A stretch of 64,000 bases of DNA from contig JAKSZT010037307.1 of NCBI GenBank assembly GCA_026826555.1, forward strand, positions 1,015,371 to 1,079,370, in the 5' to 3' direction. This document shows positions 37,155 through 49,139 of the stretch, piece after piece. The position numbers were made by a program, and so were the translations under genes. The stretch comes from Tolypeutes matacus (lineage: Eukaryota; Chordata; Mammalia; Cingulata; Chlamyphoridae). The number at the start of each line of letters is the position of its first letter. The stretch's first letter is position 1. The notes under the pieces were generated by a model. It ran no database searches. It saw only the letters and a list, made by a program, of their open reading frames with translations, and was not told the origin of the DNA.

Positions 37155-38202
37155 TGTGGCAGTTTGAGATTATTTTAGTGAATCCCAAAAAAAGAGAAAG
37201 ATTATGTTTTTAAACTGGTCTGTTCCTCTGGGTGTGATACCCTTTGAATGAATTAGATTCAGCTGACATGTCTTGATTGAATTACCTGGGGTTTTTTGTT
37301 TCTTTGTTTTAAAGATTTTATTATATGTTTATCTCCCTCCCCTCCCCTGCCAGTGTTTTGTGCTCGCTGTCTGCCCTCTATACCCATTTGCTGCACACTC
37401 CCTGCGTCTGCCTGTCTTCTCTTCTTGCCTTCTCTTTAGGAGGCACCGGGAATCAATCCCAGGACCTCTGATGTGGGAGAGCGGAACCCAATCGCTCGAG
37501 CCACCTCAGCTCCCTGGCCCGCTGTATCTCCCACTATCTCTCCTACTTGTCTCTTTTTTGTTGTTGTACCAGCTCGCCACTTGGGCCAGCTCACCTTCAC
37601 CAGGAGGCTCTGTGAAACAAACCCGGGACCTCCTATAGAGTAGAAGGGGAGCCCAATCGCTTAAGCCACATCTGCCTCCCTATATTATCTGTTAGATTAG
37701 GGCTTTGATTCAACCATGTCAGTAGGGCATGACTCAGGGTTGAGTCCCTGCCCCCTTGGTGGGCTGATATCAACAGACACTCACAGAAGAAGATGTAGAA
37801 GAGGAGAGAAAGGTCATTTTGGTCCTGCCATGTGACAGAAAGGAGAAGGCTCAAAAAGCTAAAACCCCAGGAAGAGAGATGAGCCATTTGCCTGATAGTT
37901 CGAAGCTGAAGAGACTAGAGCAGCTGAGCAGGTCAGGAAGGACACAAGCCCTATGCCAGCCTACAGATGAGATCAGAAGAAGCTGGGACCACGGAGCCTA
38001 AGAGGAAGAAGGAAGGAGAGATCAGGCAGAGATACCCGCCATCTTGCTTCAACACATGGCAGCTCATGTGGTGAGAAAGTACCTTTTATAGTATCTTGAG
38101 TTGGACTCTTTAGGGCCTTGTAACTGTAAGCTTTTCCCCAAATAAATACCCTTTATAAAAGCCAACAGATTTCTGGTACTTTGCACCCCTTTGGATAATA
38201 CA
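37155..38202 (+). mobile_element. MaLR-like solo LTR, split by a SINE
   Basis: It starts tgtggcagtttgaga and ends in aataca after a ccaaataaatacc poly(A)-signal block. Flanks agagg / tgagg match at 4 of 5 bases. It interrupts L1 ORF2 (host text resumes at ggatattataaaaaactg). About 660 bp without the SINE. Relatives at 46067, 6859 and 2132. Confidence 0.75.
37292..37679 (-). mobile_element. Long dimeric DAS-type SINE
   Basis: Antisense; two tRNA-like units (gagccacctcagctccc near 37500 and aagccacatctgcctccc near 37665) and a ttaaagattttattat tail. It sits within the LTR. Confidence 0.85.
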
Positions 38203-38800
38203 TGAGGATATTATAAAAAACTGTATGCTAAACAAATTAGAAAATGTAGATGAAATTGAAAAATCCCCTAAAAACACCTACACTGACTCAAGAAGAAATA
38301 TAAGATCTCAACAGACTAATTACAAATAAAGAGAATGCATCAGTCATAATAAACCTCCCAACAAAGAAAACCTCGGGACCAGACAGCTTCACAGGTGAAT
38401 TCTACCAATCATTCAAAAAGATCTAATATCAATTTTGCTCAAACTCTTCAAAAAAAGACTGAACAAATGGGAATACTACCTAACTCATTCTGTGAAGCCA
38501 ACATCACCTTAATACCTAAGCCAGATAAAGATACTACAAGAAAATTACAGACCAATATATCTAATGCATATAGATGTAAAAATCCTCAAAATACTTGCAA
38601 ATCAAGTCAAACAGCACACTAAAAGAACCATAAACAAGTGGGTTTTATCCCAGGTATGCAAGGGTGGTTCAACACAAGAAAATTAATGTAATACACCATA
38701 TTAACAATTCACGGGGGAAAAACTACATAGTCATTTTGATTGACACAGAAAAGTCATTTGACAAAATCTAGCATCCTTTCTTGATAAGAACACTCCAAAA

Positions 38801-39003
38801 CAGGGGTTATTAACCTTTTTTGTTCCACAGACCCCTTTGCCAGTCAGGTGAAAACCATGGATCCCTTTATAAGAACACAGTATACTGTGTATTATTTAAT
38901 AAATATATCCCAAACGCACCAACATGTCCCTACAAGAATGATGTTTTTTTTTTTTTTTTTCAATTTCAATTCAAGCTCACAGACCTCTGGTTAAGAACCT
39001 CTG
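38801..39003 (+). mobile_element. hAT-type MITE, 203 bp
   Basis: Inverted ends caggggttattaacc / ggttaagaacctctg and perfect 8 bp TSD ctccaaaa (38793-38800, 39004-39011), the size used by hAT transposases. T18 run inside. Confidence 0.92.
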
Positions 39004-40930
39004 CTCCAAAAGACAGGAATTGAAGGAAACTTTCTCAACATGATAAAGGCCACAAATGAAAAGCCCACAGCTAACACTCTTCTCAATGATGAAACACTGA
39101 AAGCTTTCCCGTTGAGACTGCAGACAAGACAAGGATGCCCACTCTCACCAATGTTGTTCAATATATTGCTAGAGCACTGATTGTGAGAGCAATCAGGCAA
39201 GAAAAAGAAATAAAAGGCATCCAAATCAGAAAGGAAGAAGTAAAATTTCTTCTATTTATAGATGATATGATCCTATACCTAGATAGTCCCAAAAAATCTA
39301 CAACAAAGTTGCTAGAGCTAATAAACAATTTCAGCAGAGTGACAGGATACAAGATTAATACCCAAAAATCAGTAGTGTTTCTATACACTAATAATGCGCA
39401 ATCTGAGGAGGAAGTCAGGAAAAAAATTCCATTTACAACAGCAACTAAAAGAATCAAATGTTTAGGAATAAATGTAACCAAGGACATAAAGCATTTGTAT
39501 TCAGAAAACAACAATGCATTGCTAAAGATAAACAAAATGACCTAAATAATTGGAAGAACATTCCATGCTCATGGATCAGGAGACTATCATTAAGATGTCA
39601 ATTCTACCCAAACTGATATAGAGATTCAATATAATCCCAATATAAATTACACCAGCATTTTTTTTTTTAATGGAAAACGCAAATATCAAATTTGTTTGGA
39701 AGAGTAAGGATCCCCAAATAGCCAGGAACATCTTGAAAAGGAAGGGCAAAGTTGGAGGACTCTAACCTCTGGACTTTAAATCATATTACCTAGTTACAGT
39801 GGTAAAAACAGCATGGTACTTGCATAAAGATAGACGCATAGACCAATGGAACAGAACTGATGATTTGGAAATAGACCCTCATATCTACAGTCAAGTGATT
39901 TTTGACACGGCTGTAAAGCCCATTCAACTGGGTAAGAACAGTCTATTCAACAAATGGTGCTGGGAGAACTCAATATCCATAGCCGAAAGAAAGAAATAAG
40001 AACCCTATCTCAGACACTATACAAAAATTAACTCAAAATGGATCAAATACCTAAATATAAAAGCTAGAACCATAAAGCTCCTAGAAGAGAATTTAGGAAA
40101 ACGTCTTCAAGATCTGGTGGTAGGCGATACATTCTTAAACCTTACACCAAAAGCATGAGTAACAAAAAGAAAACATGGATAAATGGGACCTCTTCAAACT
40201 TACACACTTTTATCAATCAAAGGACTTCATCAAGAAGGTGAAAAGGCAGCCGACTCAATGGGAGAAAATATTTGGAAATCACATATCCGATAAGGGCTTG
40301 GTTTCCATTTTATATGAAAAGATCATATAACTCAACAATAAAAGAGCAAGTAATCCGATTTTAAAATGGGGAAAAGACTTAAGCAGACATTTCTCCAAGA
40401 GGAAATACAAATAGCCAAAAAGTACACGAAAAAAATGTTCAAAAACTAGCTATTAGGGAAATGCAAATCAAAATGACAGGGAGATATCATCCCACACCAC
40501 ACAGAATGGCCACTATTAAAAAAACAGAAAACAATAAGTGCTGGAAAGAATGTGGAGAAACAGGAACACTCCTTTGCTGTTGGTGGGAATGTAAAATGGT
40601 ACAGCTCTGTGGAAGACAGTTTGGCAGTTCCTCAGAAAGCTAAATATAGAACTGCCAAATGATCCAGCAATCCCTCTACTAGGAATATATACAAAAGAAC
40701 TGAAAAATGTGACACAGACATCTGCACACCAATGTTCATAGTGGTGTTAGTCACAATTGCCAAAAGATGGAAACAACTCCCAGTGTCCATCAACTGAAAA
40801 ATGGATAAACAAAATGTGGTATATACATGCGATGGAACACTATGATGCTGTAAGAAGAAATGAAATTGGGACACAAATGACAACATGGATGAACCTTGAG
40901 GACATTATGCTGGGTGTAATAAGCCAGATA
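39004..40930 (+). pseudogene. L1 ORF2, RT palm to C-terminus
   Basis: Longest frame 39135-39545 (136 codons) contains FLLFIDDMILYL, the RT catalytic site with Ile where human L1 has Ala, then RIKCLGINVTKDIKHLY. Later segments (39799-39999, [16 protein letters not shown]) and the C-terminal end (near 40760, RWKQ-like) are in other frames. Not functional. Confidence 0.85.
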
Positions 40931-41711
40931 CAAAAGGACAAATATTGTATGGCCTCATTAATATGAACTAAATACAAAGAATAAACACATGGAATTAAAA
41001 CTAGACTATGCGTTACTAGGAGATAGGATGAAGACTGAAAAGGGATAGTGATTCTTAATGTATACAGAATTTTCAATTAGCTTGACTGTAAAAGTGTGGA
41101 AATGGATAGAGTTGATGGTAACACATTATAGTGAGTATAACTAACACGGCTGGTTTATAAATGGGATTGTGGCTGAAAGAGGTAATCTAGGGATGTAAAT
41201 GTCAATTGAAAGAATGCTAGAGAATAATCTAGGGACCAAATAACATAGTGAACCTGGCGGTGGATGAGGATTGTGATTAACAGTACAAATCAAGAATGTT
41301 CTTCTATAAACTAGAACAAATGTATGTCACTATTACAAGGTGGTAAGAATATGGTGATGCAATGGAAAAATACAATTTTAATGCAACTTATTTGGCAACA
41401 ATATTGTAATATTCATGCATCAATATCAAAGAAGGTACTATATCAATGCTAAGGGTAAAGAGTAGAGGGTATGAGAATTTTTTCTTTTGGACTAAGGAAA
41501 ACATTCAATATTTTACTGAGGCAGTAACTGCACAACTCCTGAGAGCCACTGAGTGTACACTATGGATGGATGGTACAAGGCACGGGACTGTATAACACAG
41601 TGAACCATGTGGTGGATGGTGGACTGTGGTTAACAGTACAAATATGAGAGTGTTCTCTCATGAACTATAACAAATGTACAATACTAATACACAGCATTAA
41701 TAATAGGAGGT

Positions 41712-42156
41712 TGTATTAGTCAGAGTTCTCTAGGGAAGCAGAATCAACAGGAAATATCTGTACATAGTATGAGATTTTTTTAAATTCTCTCAATGTGACC
41801 ATGGGGATGCACAAATCCAGATTCCGCAGGCAAGCTGCAAGCTAGGAGCTCCAATGAAAGTCCAATGATTGTCCTTGATGAGTTTCCGGGAGATGCTGGT
41901 GTCCAAAGACAAGCTGGGAAATTCTCTCTCAATGTTGAAATCACTTCCCCTTTTAAGGCACTCAGCTGATTGGATAAAACGTCACTCATTGCCGGCAGCA
42001 ATCTCCCTGGTTGACTGTAGATGTAATCAGACATCTATGCAGTAAACTCACTGATGACTAAAGCCCATAAATGTCCTTGTATTACAATTTGCTTGCTTGA
42101 CCAAACAAATGGGCACAATTACCTGGCCTAGTTGACACATTAGCCTAACCATCACA
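41712..42156 (-). mobile_element. MLT2-like (ERVL) solo LTR, antisense
   Basis: Starts tgtattagtcagagttctc and ends aaccatcaca; 445 bp; perfect 5 bp TSD gaggt at 41707-41711 and 42157-42161. Inserted in the L1 3' UTR. Confidence 0.9.
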
Positions 42157-42360
42157 GAGGTTCATGGAAAAAATATACCAAATATAAGTATAAACCATAG
42201 TTAACAGTTATATTTTGATGGTGTTCTTCATAATCTGTAACAAATGTCCCACAACAATGCAAGGTATTGGTGGAGGGGTGATGTCTGGGATTTCTGGACA
42301 TTATACATGACTTCTGAAAGCTCACAACTTCTCTAATAAAAAAAAAACTTTACTTAAAAA

Positions 42361-44158
42361 ATAAATTAATCAGGAAGAATTCCTGTTTTCTATATTCTTA
42401 AAGACTTTGTGCATGAACAGGTATTATTTCACCTTTACATATTTGGAAGAATTTACCTATGATGCCATCTGGGCCTGGAATTTTCTTTGTAAGAAAGAAA
42501 TTATGGAGTAAATTTATTCTATAATTTTATTTAACAAAGACTATTGCTTTCTTCTTGCACCAGTTTGGGTAAGTTGTGTTTTTCAAGAAATATGTCCATT
42601 TCATGTAGATTCTAATTTGTATTTAGTTTCAGCTTGTTCATATTATGCTCTTTTTTACTTGTGTTTGCAGAATTTGTACTGATATGCTTTTTCATTCCTG
42701 ATAATGGTACTTTTATTTACTTTTTCCCCCATGAACATTCATGTTCATTCCTAATCCCACCAAAAACGAACAAAAAAACCCACAACTCTTAGTTTTGAGA
42801 TTCTCTTTTGCACATGGGTTTTTTAAATTTTTTTTATTTAAAAATTTTTTTTCTTGCCCCCACCCCCCAAGATGGCTCCCTCATCTGTCTGTTCATTCTC
42901 TGCTCATCTTCTTTAGGAGGCACCGGGAACCGAACCCAGTACCTCCCATGTGAGAGATGAGTGCCCAACCACTTGAGCCACTTCCTCTCCCTGATAGTTG
43001 CATCATCTGCTGGTTGCAGCATCTTTGCTGGTTGCGGCGTCTTTCTTTTATAAGAGGCACCAGGAACCAAACCCGAGACCTCCCATGTGGAAGGTGGGCA
43101 CCCAACTGCTTGATCCACCTCTGCTCCCCGTGTTTTTTATTTTGATTTCTGCTCTTAAATTTATAATTTCCTTCCTTCCATCATCTTGAAGTTTCATTTG
43201 TTCTCTTTGTAGCTTCTTAAATTGGAAGCTTATTCTTTTCTAATATGTGTTTTTAAAGCTATCAATTATCCTTTAAGAACAACTTCAACAGTCATATAGA
43301 CATAATCATTCCGTTTTAAATATCTTCTAATTTCCACTGCAAATTCTTCATAGATCTATGGGCCGTTTAATCTCAATCTCCAAACACTGGGGGATTTTCC
43401 ACTGTGGACCAAGAACATCATCTATATGAATTCAATTCTTTGAACTTTGTTGAAACGTTTTACTGTCTGTTTTGGTAAATGTTGCATGTACATTTGAAAA
43501 GAATGTATGTACTGTAGCTGTTAGGGATAATCATGTATAAATGTCAATTAGATTATAATAGTTAATAATGTTCAAATCTGTTATATGCTTTCATAATATC
43601 TATTTGTTGCCCCAATTACTGAAAAATTAAAATAAAAATCTTTAAAACTGTGGATTTGCAATTTTTTTTTCTTTTACTTCTGTCAACCTGCTTTATATAT
43701 TTTAGACTCTGATTAGATACATACAAATTTAGGATTATATACCTTTCCGTTAAACTCTATCCTTTATCTTCATAAATTGTTCCTCTTTATAGCCAGTAAT
43801 AACTCTGGCTTTAAAGTCTATTTTATCTGATATTAGTTTAGCCACATCAGCTTTCTTTTAGTCAGTCTTTGTACAGTATGTCTTTCTATCTTTTTGCTTC
43901 AACCTATCTATATTCAAAATAAGCCTCTAGTAAACAGACTATAGTTAGGTGTTTCTTTTTAATTCAAGATAATAATCTGTCTTTTAACTGGATTGCGTAG
44001 TTCATTTATATTTAATGAAATTATAATACTTAATGAAATATAATTGAATTTAGCTCTATCAATTTGCTCCTTATCTTCTTTCTGTTCCATAGGTTGTGTG
44101 TATCTTTATTGTTCTTCCTTGTCTTCCTTTAGATTAATCAAGTATGTTTTATTATTTC
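42361..44158 (-). mobile_element. Old L1 ORF2, antisense (continued)
   Basis: Antisense ORF2 text (gatgccatctgggcctggaa at 42461, reverse of a common L1 RT block; cttttagtcagtctttgta). It continues the element cut at 34030 and carries a SINE at 42831-43130. Confidence 0.7.
42831..43130 (-). mobile_element. Dimeric DAS-type SINE
   Basis: Two antisense tRNA-like units (gagccacttcctctccc near 42975; gatccacctctgctcccc near 43115) with a ggttgcagcatctttgct spacer repeat, as in the copy at 3796. Confidence 0.85.
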
Positions 44159-44559
44159 TGTATTAGTTTATTGTGGCTACCATTAACAAAGTACCACAAA
44201 CTGAATGGCTTAAACAAAAGCAATTTATTGTCTCACAAATTTGTAGGCTGGAAGTCTGAAATCAAGACTTCCTCTGAAGTCTGTAGGGTTCTAGCGGTGG
44301 CCTACCAGCAATCCGTGACATAAATCAATCTCTGCTCTATTATATGGCTATCTTCTGTCTCCTACTGATTGTGTCCAAATTTCTTCTCTTTATAAGGACA
44401 CTACCATATTCAATTAGGGCCTACCCTTATCTAGTTTGGCCTCATCTTAATTAATAATGTCTTCAAAGATCCTATGTCTGAACAGGATCATATTCATAAG
44501 ACTCAGGGTTACGACTTAAACATATCTTTTTTGGGGGAAAAACAATTCAAGCCATAACA
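44159..44559 (-). mobile_element. MLT1-type (MaLR) solo LTR, antisense
   Basis: Starts tgtattagtttattgtgg and ends aagccataaca; perfect 5 bp TSD atttc (44154-44158, 44560-44564). Confidence 0.9.
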
Positions 44560-45313
44560 ATTTCTTTTATATTCTCTATTAAGTTTCTAGTTACATATTC
44601 TTTTCATTTTTAATGGGTACCTCAGAGATCACAATTTCCATCTCTGATTTATTATGGTCTACCTTAAATTAGAACTTTGACCACTTCCCAAACAATACTA
44701 GAAACTTTCAAGAGTATAATTTCATTTACGCTTCCCCCCACTGTTTGTGCTATTGATGTCAAGCGTTTTTCCCTTTTTCGTGTATGTGTTAAATTCTTGT
44801 CTTTTTAAAATTATTATTAGAGAAATTGTGGAGAAATTGTAGAGAAATGCATAAGATACAGGATTCCCATATACCATCCTATAATTATACCTTGCATTGG
44901 TGTGGAACATTTGTTACAACTGATGAAAGCACATTTTTTAATTATACTATTAGCCCATGGTTTAATATAGGGTTCACTGTTTATGTTACGCAGTTCCATG
45001 GATTTTTTTTTTGAACTTTTTATTCTAGTATCATATATACAACCTCAAATCTCCCCTTTTAACCATGCTGTCTTGTATTTTACTCATCATATTTTTTTAA
45101 ACTGATAATACATTATCATTATTGTTTTAAAACCTCAATAATCACTTATATTTTCCCACAAATTTACTCTTTTTTATTACACTTCATTCCTGCTTGCAAT
45201 TCTTCCATCTGGGGTCATGTGTCATCAATCTAAGTAATTCTCACTAGTATTTACTGTTGTGCTGACCTGCTTGCACAAATTTTCTCAACTTGTCAATGGC
45301 AAAATAAAAAGTG
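44560..45313 (-). mobile_element. Old L1 pieces, antisense
   Basis: 44560-44810 and 45086-45313 continue the antisense L1. 44812-45085 is an antisense L1 3' UTR piece (ggattcccatatacc, then cattggtgtggaacatttg), like those at 3720 and 5531. Confidence 0.6.
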
Positions 45314-45498
45314 TTTTTTTTTTTAAAAAAAGATTTTATTTATTTATTCATTTATCCCCCCCTTGCTGCTTGTGCTCGCTGGGTCAGCCAACCACGCCGC
45401 GCGGGCGGGCCCGCCCCCACCAGGAGGCCCCGGGAACCGAACCCGGGGCCTCCCACATGGCAAACGGAAGCCCCACTGATTGAGCCACAGCCACTTCC
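45314..45498 (-). mobile_element. DAS-type SINE, 185 bp
   Basis: Antisense young copy with the gcgcgggcgggcccgcc body and gagccacagccacttccc head. Confidence 0.9.
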
Positions 45499-46066
45499 CT
45501 ACCTTCATTTCTAAAGACTTTTTTGTTGGATATCAGTTGTCATTACCTATATAGGTTCACCTCACAGAATGTGCAAGTGTTTCTTTTTCATATCCTTGTG
45601 GCTTTACCTGATTTGTAGGAAAACAAGGGAAAGAATAAGTATGCTGTAGTGTGTACATATCAGAATGAACTCAGTTATATTCTGAATACTTCCCCAAAAC
45701 AAATTTAATCTTTAAGGCATACCAGTCATTTTCTCATAACTCCCATTTCCAAATCTACCCACCCTTCTAAGCACTGATTCTGGGGCTGGCATTTGTAAAC
45801 TTTGTTTCATAGTCTCCTTTGTTAGCTCAGGGCAGCAGAGAGATACTGGGAGAAAAGAGATAGGAAGAGGTGTATCTTGCTGTTCCTGTGAAAAGTTCTC
45901 TACCAACAGCAACTGATTCCAGCCTCCAGATGCTTTTGGCATTCCCCAAAACAGCCTCATTGTCATTCCTCATACATACCAGCAGCAGCCATGTAATATC
46001 CTCTCCTCAGATGTCTAAGCTCCAGCGTCCTAGTATCCCCAGCCCTTATCTTTTATATGCCCAATA
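45499..46066. other. DOCK3 intronic DNA
   Basis: No gene. 45740-46050 may be a worn repeat, not identified. Confidence 0.4.
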
Positions 46067-46676
46067 TGACAGTTTGAAGTTCTTTTATGAATCCCAGAAA
46101 GAAAAAGATTATGGTTTGAACTAATCAATTCTCTGGGTGTGAGACCCTTTTGTTTGGACTACATCAGTGAGGCATGACTCAGGTTGAGTCTCCACCCTCT
46201 TGCTGAGTCTGATATAAACAAGACACACAGAGAAACAGACACACAGAGAAATCTGATCCTGTAATGTGAGAGAAAGGATTCCAGGTTTGCCCACAGCTGA
46301 GCTCCTGGGGAGAAGCCCCAAGAGGCTCAAAGAGCTAAGATCTAGGGAGAGATGAGCCATATGCTTGATAGGCCACAGTTGAACTCAGGAAAAAAGCAGA
46401 GCAGCCGAGACTGATAGAGGGCCAGAAAGAGACAAGCCCTATGCCTGGTTGCCCACAGCTGAGTTCCAGGATAATTATGTAGGGGAAGGCAGAGATTGGC
46501 AGCCATCTTTGCCACATGGCAGGATGCTAGGATCATCAGTAGCTGCTCTGATGGTGCCTTGATTTGACATTTCTCAGCTTTGGAATTATAAGCTTTTACC
46601 CCAAATAAATTTCCCATTACAAAAACCAACTCATTTTTGGTACTTTGCATTGGCAGCCCTTTGGCAAACTAACACA
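46067..46676 (+). mobile_element. MaLR-like solo LTR, most complete copy
   Basis: Starts tgacagtttgaag and ends ggcaaactaacaca; 610 bp. Contains gtgaggcatgactcagg, gagatgagccatatgc, the poly(A)-signal block ccaaataaatttccc and tggtactttgcattggcag. A small acacacagagaaa duplication lies near 46220. Confidence 0.8.
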
Positions 46677-47575
46677 CTCAGCAATAAGGACATAAGCTGC
46701 TTTCTAGTTATCATCTCTGGGTTATATCAGTATTTCTTCTACTCTCTCATGCCTCAAATATATGTGTAAACAATTCCCTATATAAAATTCCACCTCTTAA
46801 AATGACTCATACAGTTTCTAATTTCCTGTCTGAACCCTAACTAACCAGAAGGTTACTAATTTGCATCCTTACCCTCTGGTCAAAAACATTTCTAGCACAA
46901 AAAAAACTATCTTAGCTGAAAATTATACAGTACTTTAAAATTTGTATTTTAAAATGATAAATTAAAAAATTATAAAATCGCAGTTTTATTATAATACATA
47001 TTTGCTATAAAAATAAGATAGTGAAAAAACTTGTATTAAATATTACATTACCAATATACAAAAACAACAAATGCTAATGTTTTGAGAAATTTACTTCTTG
47101 TCTCTTTTCTATGCAGAGACTGCTTTTGTTTTTCAAATTTGTAGTCATACTACATGTCCACTTTTATCCTTATGATCTATCTTTAGTATTTTTTCAATTC
47201 CTACTTGCAAAAAAAATGTTTACGTCTCCCTCATGTTGACACAGAAAACCAAACTGACAGATTTATCTGTAACTCCTGTCCTATCAATGACTACTCTAAA
47301 ATAGAACATTAAAAAAAAAAAAATTATGGCATGCAAAATTCTGTTTTTATAAAATTCACAACTAGGTTACATCTCCAGTATATAGAAAAAGAAATTAAAG
47401 TTGTCACTATTTTAAGAAAAAATTATGTCCTCAGAATTATTCATAATAAAGCAAGTATATTTTTCCCAGAAAATAATGTCAATAGCATATTTTACGCTAT
47501 CGAACATAAAGGAAAAAAGTGTTCTTCTGCAATCTATAAAAATTGTAAGTGAATTTATAAAGGTCAACTACTCAC
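46677..47575. other. DOCK3 intronic DNA next to exon
   Basis: AT-rich and unique-looking. It contains only the donor side (47570-47575) of the downstream intron. Confidence 0.5.
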
Positions 47576-47631
47576 CCTCTATTACTGACAATTGCCTTTT
47601 TCAAGTGAATGTAATTTGCAGGAAAGATCCC
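47576..47631 (-). CDS. DOCK3: DOCK3 coding exon (end of SH3 domain)
   Basis: This 56 bp minus-strand exon runs from an acceptor (cttttacag, first exon base at 47631) to a donor (AGAGG then gtgagt). It starts in phase 0 and ends in phase 2, reading GIFPANYIHLKKAIVSNRG with the last Gly codon split. GIFPANYI is the typical last strand of an SH3 domain, and the whole segment matches DOCK3. DOCK4 reads differently at several positions (for example SSYVHL instead of ANYIHL). The phase fits exactly with the exon at 13372-13468, so the two are consecutive, with 34,107 bp between them. The DOCK3 SH3 domain binds ELMO in the Rac exchange-factor complex (family knowledge). A SINE begins only 43 bp upstream of the acceptor. 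The previous exon, encoding the rest of the SH3 domain, was looked for between 47632 and 64000 and not seen. Confidence 0.95.
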
Positions 47632-47674
47632 CTGTAAAAGAGAAAAGATTTTCCATTAGAAAAAGTGAACTGTG

Positions 47675-47765
47675 CGGAGAGTGGATGTAGCTCAGTGGTT
47701 GAGCGTCTGCTTCCCATGTACAAGGTCATGGGGTCAATCCCTGGTACCTCCTAAAAAAAAAAAAA
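47675..47765 (+). mobile_element. Short tRNA-Ala-like SINE next to DOCK3 acceptor
   Basis: gtggatgtagctcagtggtt and ggtcaatccctgg are A and B boxes close to a tRNA-Ala pattern; A17 tail. TSD aaaagtgaactgtg at 47661-47674 and 47766-47779. The near edge lies 43 bp upstream of the exon ending at 47631. Confidence 0.93.
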
Positions 47766-47779
47766 AAAAGTGAACTGTG

Positions 47780-48319
47780 ATTAACATCTCATATATATTA
47801 AAATAGCAGTTGGATTTCAGCATGGAAATACTCTATCAACAACATAGTAGATCTCCTTAATGTAGCAATAACTTTGTATATTAATTAAAATGTAGAATTG
47901 CACAAAATATATTAGGTAAGAATTTCAATGTACTGTATAATAGGAATCTATCCTCAGGAGAAAACTGTGATATTAAGCAAATGCAAAGAAAAAAATGTAA
48001 AGGAAGAGGAAGTTACAGATTGAAGGTATTCCATAAAATCACTGAGGATATAGTCTATGCACATAGTCTGGCATGTATGTCTAAAATGAACACTATTATC
48101 TAACCAACAACTTACAGATTACCCAGCTCTGGGGTGGAGCAACAATTCACAGACTCTGGCTAATATTTATTTTCACAAGAATCAATCAATTTGGAATCTT
48201 CTAAAAATATTTCTTCATTTACTCTTTCCAAATGGTTTCCCACTTTGGTATTTGTTATAATTTGATTTCAATTCTTAAGGTATAAGAAGTGTATTATTTT
48301 TCAGGGTGTCAACAACTGG
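47780..48319. other. DOCK3 intronic DNA
   Basis: AT-rich, no gene seen. Confidence 0.4.
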
Positions 48320-48560
48320 GTGGGTTGGGGGGGAAATAAACCAAATATAAAATATTGGCTACAGTTTGTAGTAATGTTTTGGCAATGCTCTTTCATAGTT
48401 TGTAACAACTGTTTCACAACAATGCAAGGTGTTGATGGTGGGGTAATGTAGAGGAGCCCTGTATGATGGTATGTATGTTTGTTTTGTAAGTTTAAAGCTT
48501 TTTCTATACTTATTGTTTATGGATATTCATGTATGAATAATCAACTCCAATAAAACAAAA
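48320..48560 (+). mobile_element. L1 3' UTR end, sense
   Basis: Matches the L1 3' end at 42170-42340: caatgcaaggtgttgatgg, tttcacaacaatgc and the final ccaataaaac. Confidence 0.75.
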
Positions 48561-48576
48561 GTTAAAAATTTAAGAG

Positions 48577-48789
48577 TTTTTTTTTTTTTTTTTGAGCATT
48601 GAATCCGGGGCCTCATATGTGTGGGGAAGCCAGCGCTCAACCGCTGAGCCACATCGACTCCCCTGAGTTGGTTTTTTCATTTGTTCGCTTGTTGTTTGTG
48701 TTTCTGTTTTTAGGAGGCACCGGGAACCAAACCAGGACCTCCCATGTAGGAAGCAGGCGCTCAATCACTTGAGCCACATTCACTCCCCT
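48577..48789 (-). mobile_element. Dimeric DAS-type SINE
   Basis: Two antisense tRNA-like units ending gagccacatcgactcccc and gagccacattcactcccc, with a ttgttcgcttgttgtttgtg spacer. The same design is at 60316-60532. Confidence 0.88.
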
Positions 48790-49139
48790 GGTTTATTATT
48801 TTTTAACAACCAATTCCATTTTCTAATCGTTGTTATACTCCTTCTCCTGATATATGAAATTTCCTTTCAAATAAAACATGGAGGCCTAAATATTTTTTAA
48901 ACACTATGGCCAATACCACCACCACTAATAAACAATTTATAACTCACAAGACCATTCAATAGATGAACTATAGAAATGTATTATATATTGGCTTGCAATT
49001 AAGGATAACCTATAACACAGAGAATCCTAATATGGGAGAATAGGGACTTAAAGTAGGATAAAATAGCCAACTTAACACAACTATAGCGAAGTCATGGGTA
49101 TTGGTTATATGCAAAGGAAGAACTTAAAATAAAAACTTA
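48790..49139. other. DOCK3 intronic DNA
   Basis: AT-rich, nothing recognised. Confidence 0.4.

Larger units (their letters stand above)
34031..42350 (+). mobile_element. Nearly full-length L1 with nested insertions
   Basis: 5' UTR at 34031-34830 (with promoter duplication), ORF1-like region about 34849-35640, ORF2 about 35790-40930, long 3' UTR to AATAAA near 42334 and an A-tail. Insertions inside: hAT MITEs (36254-36451, 38801-39003), a solo LTR with an internal SINE (37155-38202), and an antisense LTR (41712-42156). About 6.5 kb of L1 remains without these. ORF2 pieces are readable (RT motif F-I-D-D at 39255-39266) but stops and shifts are frequent, so it is dead. Length and 5' UTR agree with a full-length copy. 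Confidence 0.88.

Noticed and set aside
34849..40930. Active L1 with working ORF1 and ORF2
   Set aside because: Frames are broken by stops, duplications, MITEs and an LTR; no intact ORF2 exists anywhere in the window.
47675..47765. Possible tRNA-Ala gene
   Set aside because: A and B boxes are present, but stems are degraded and a poly(A) tail and TSD show it is a SINE; the same holds for all other tRNA-like heads here.
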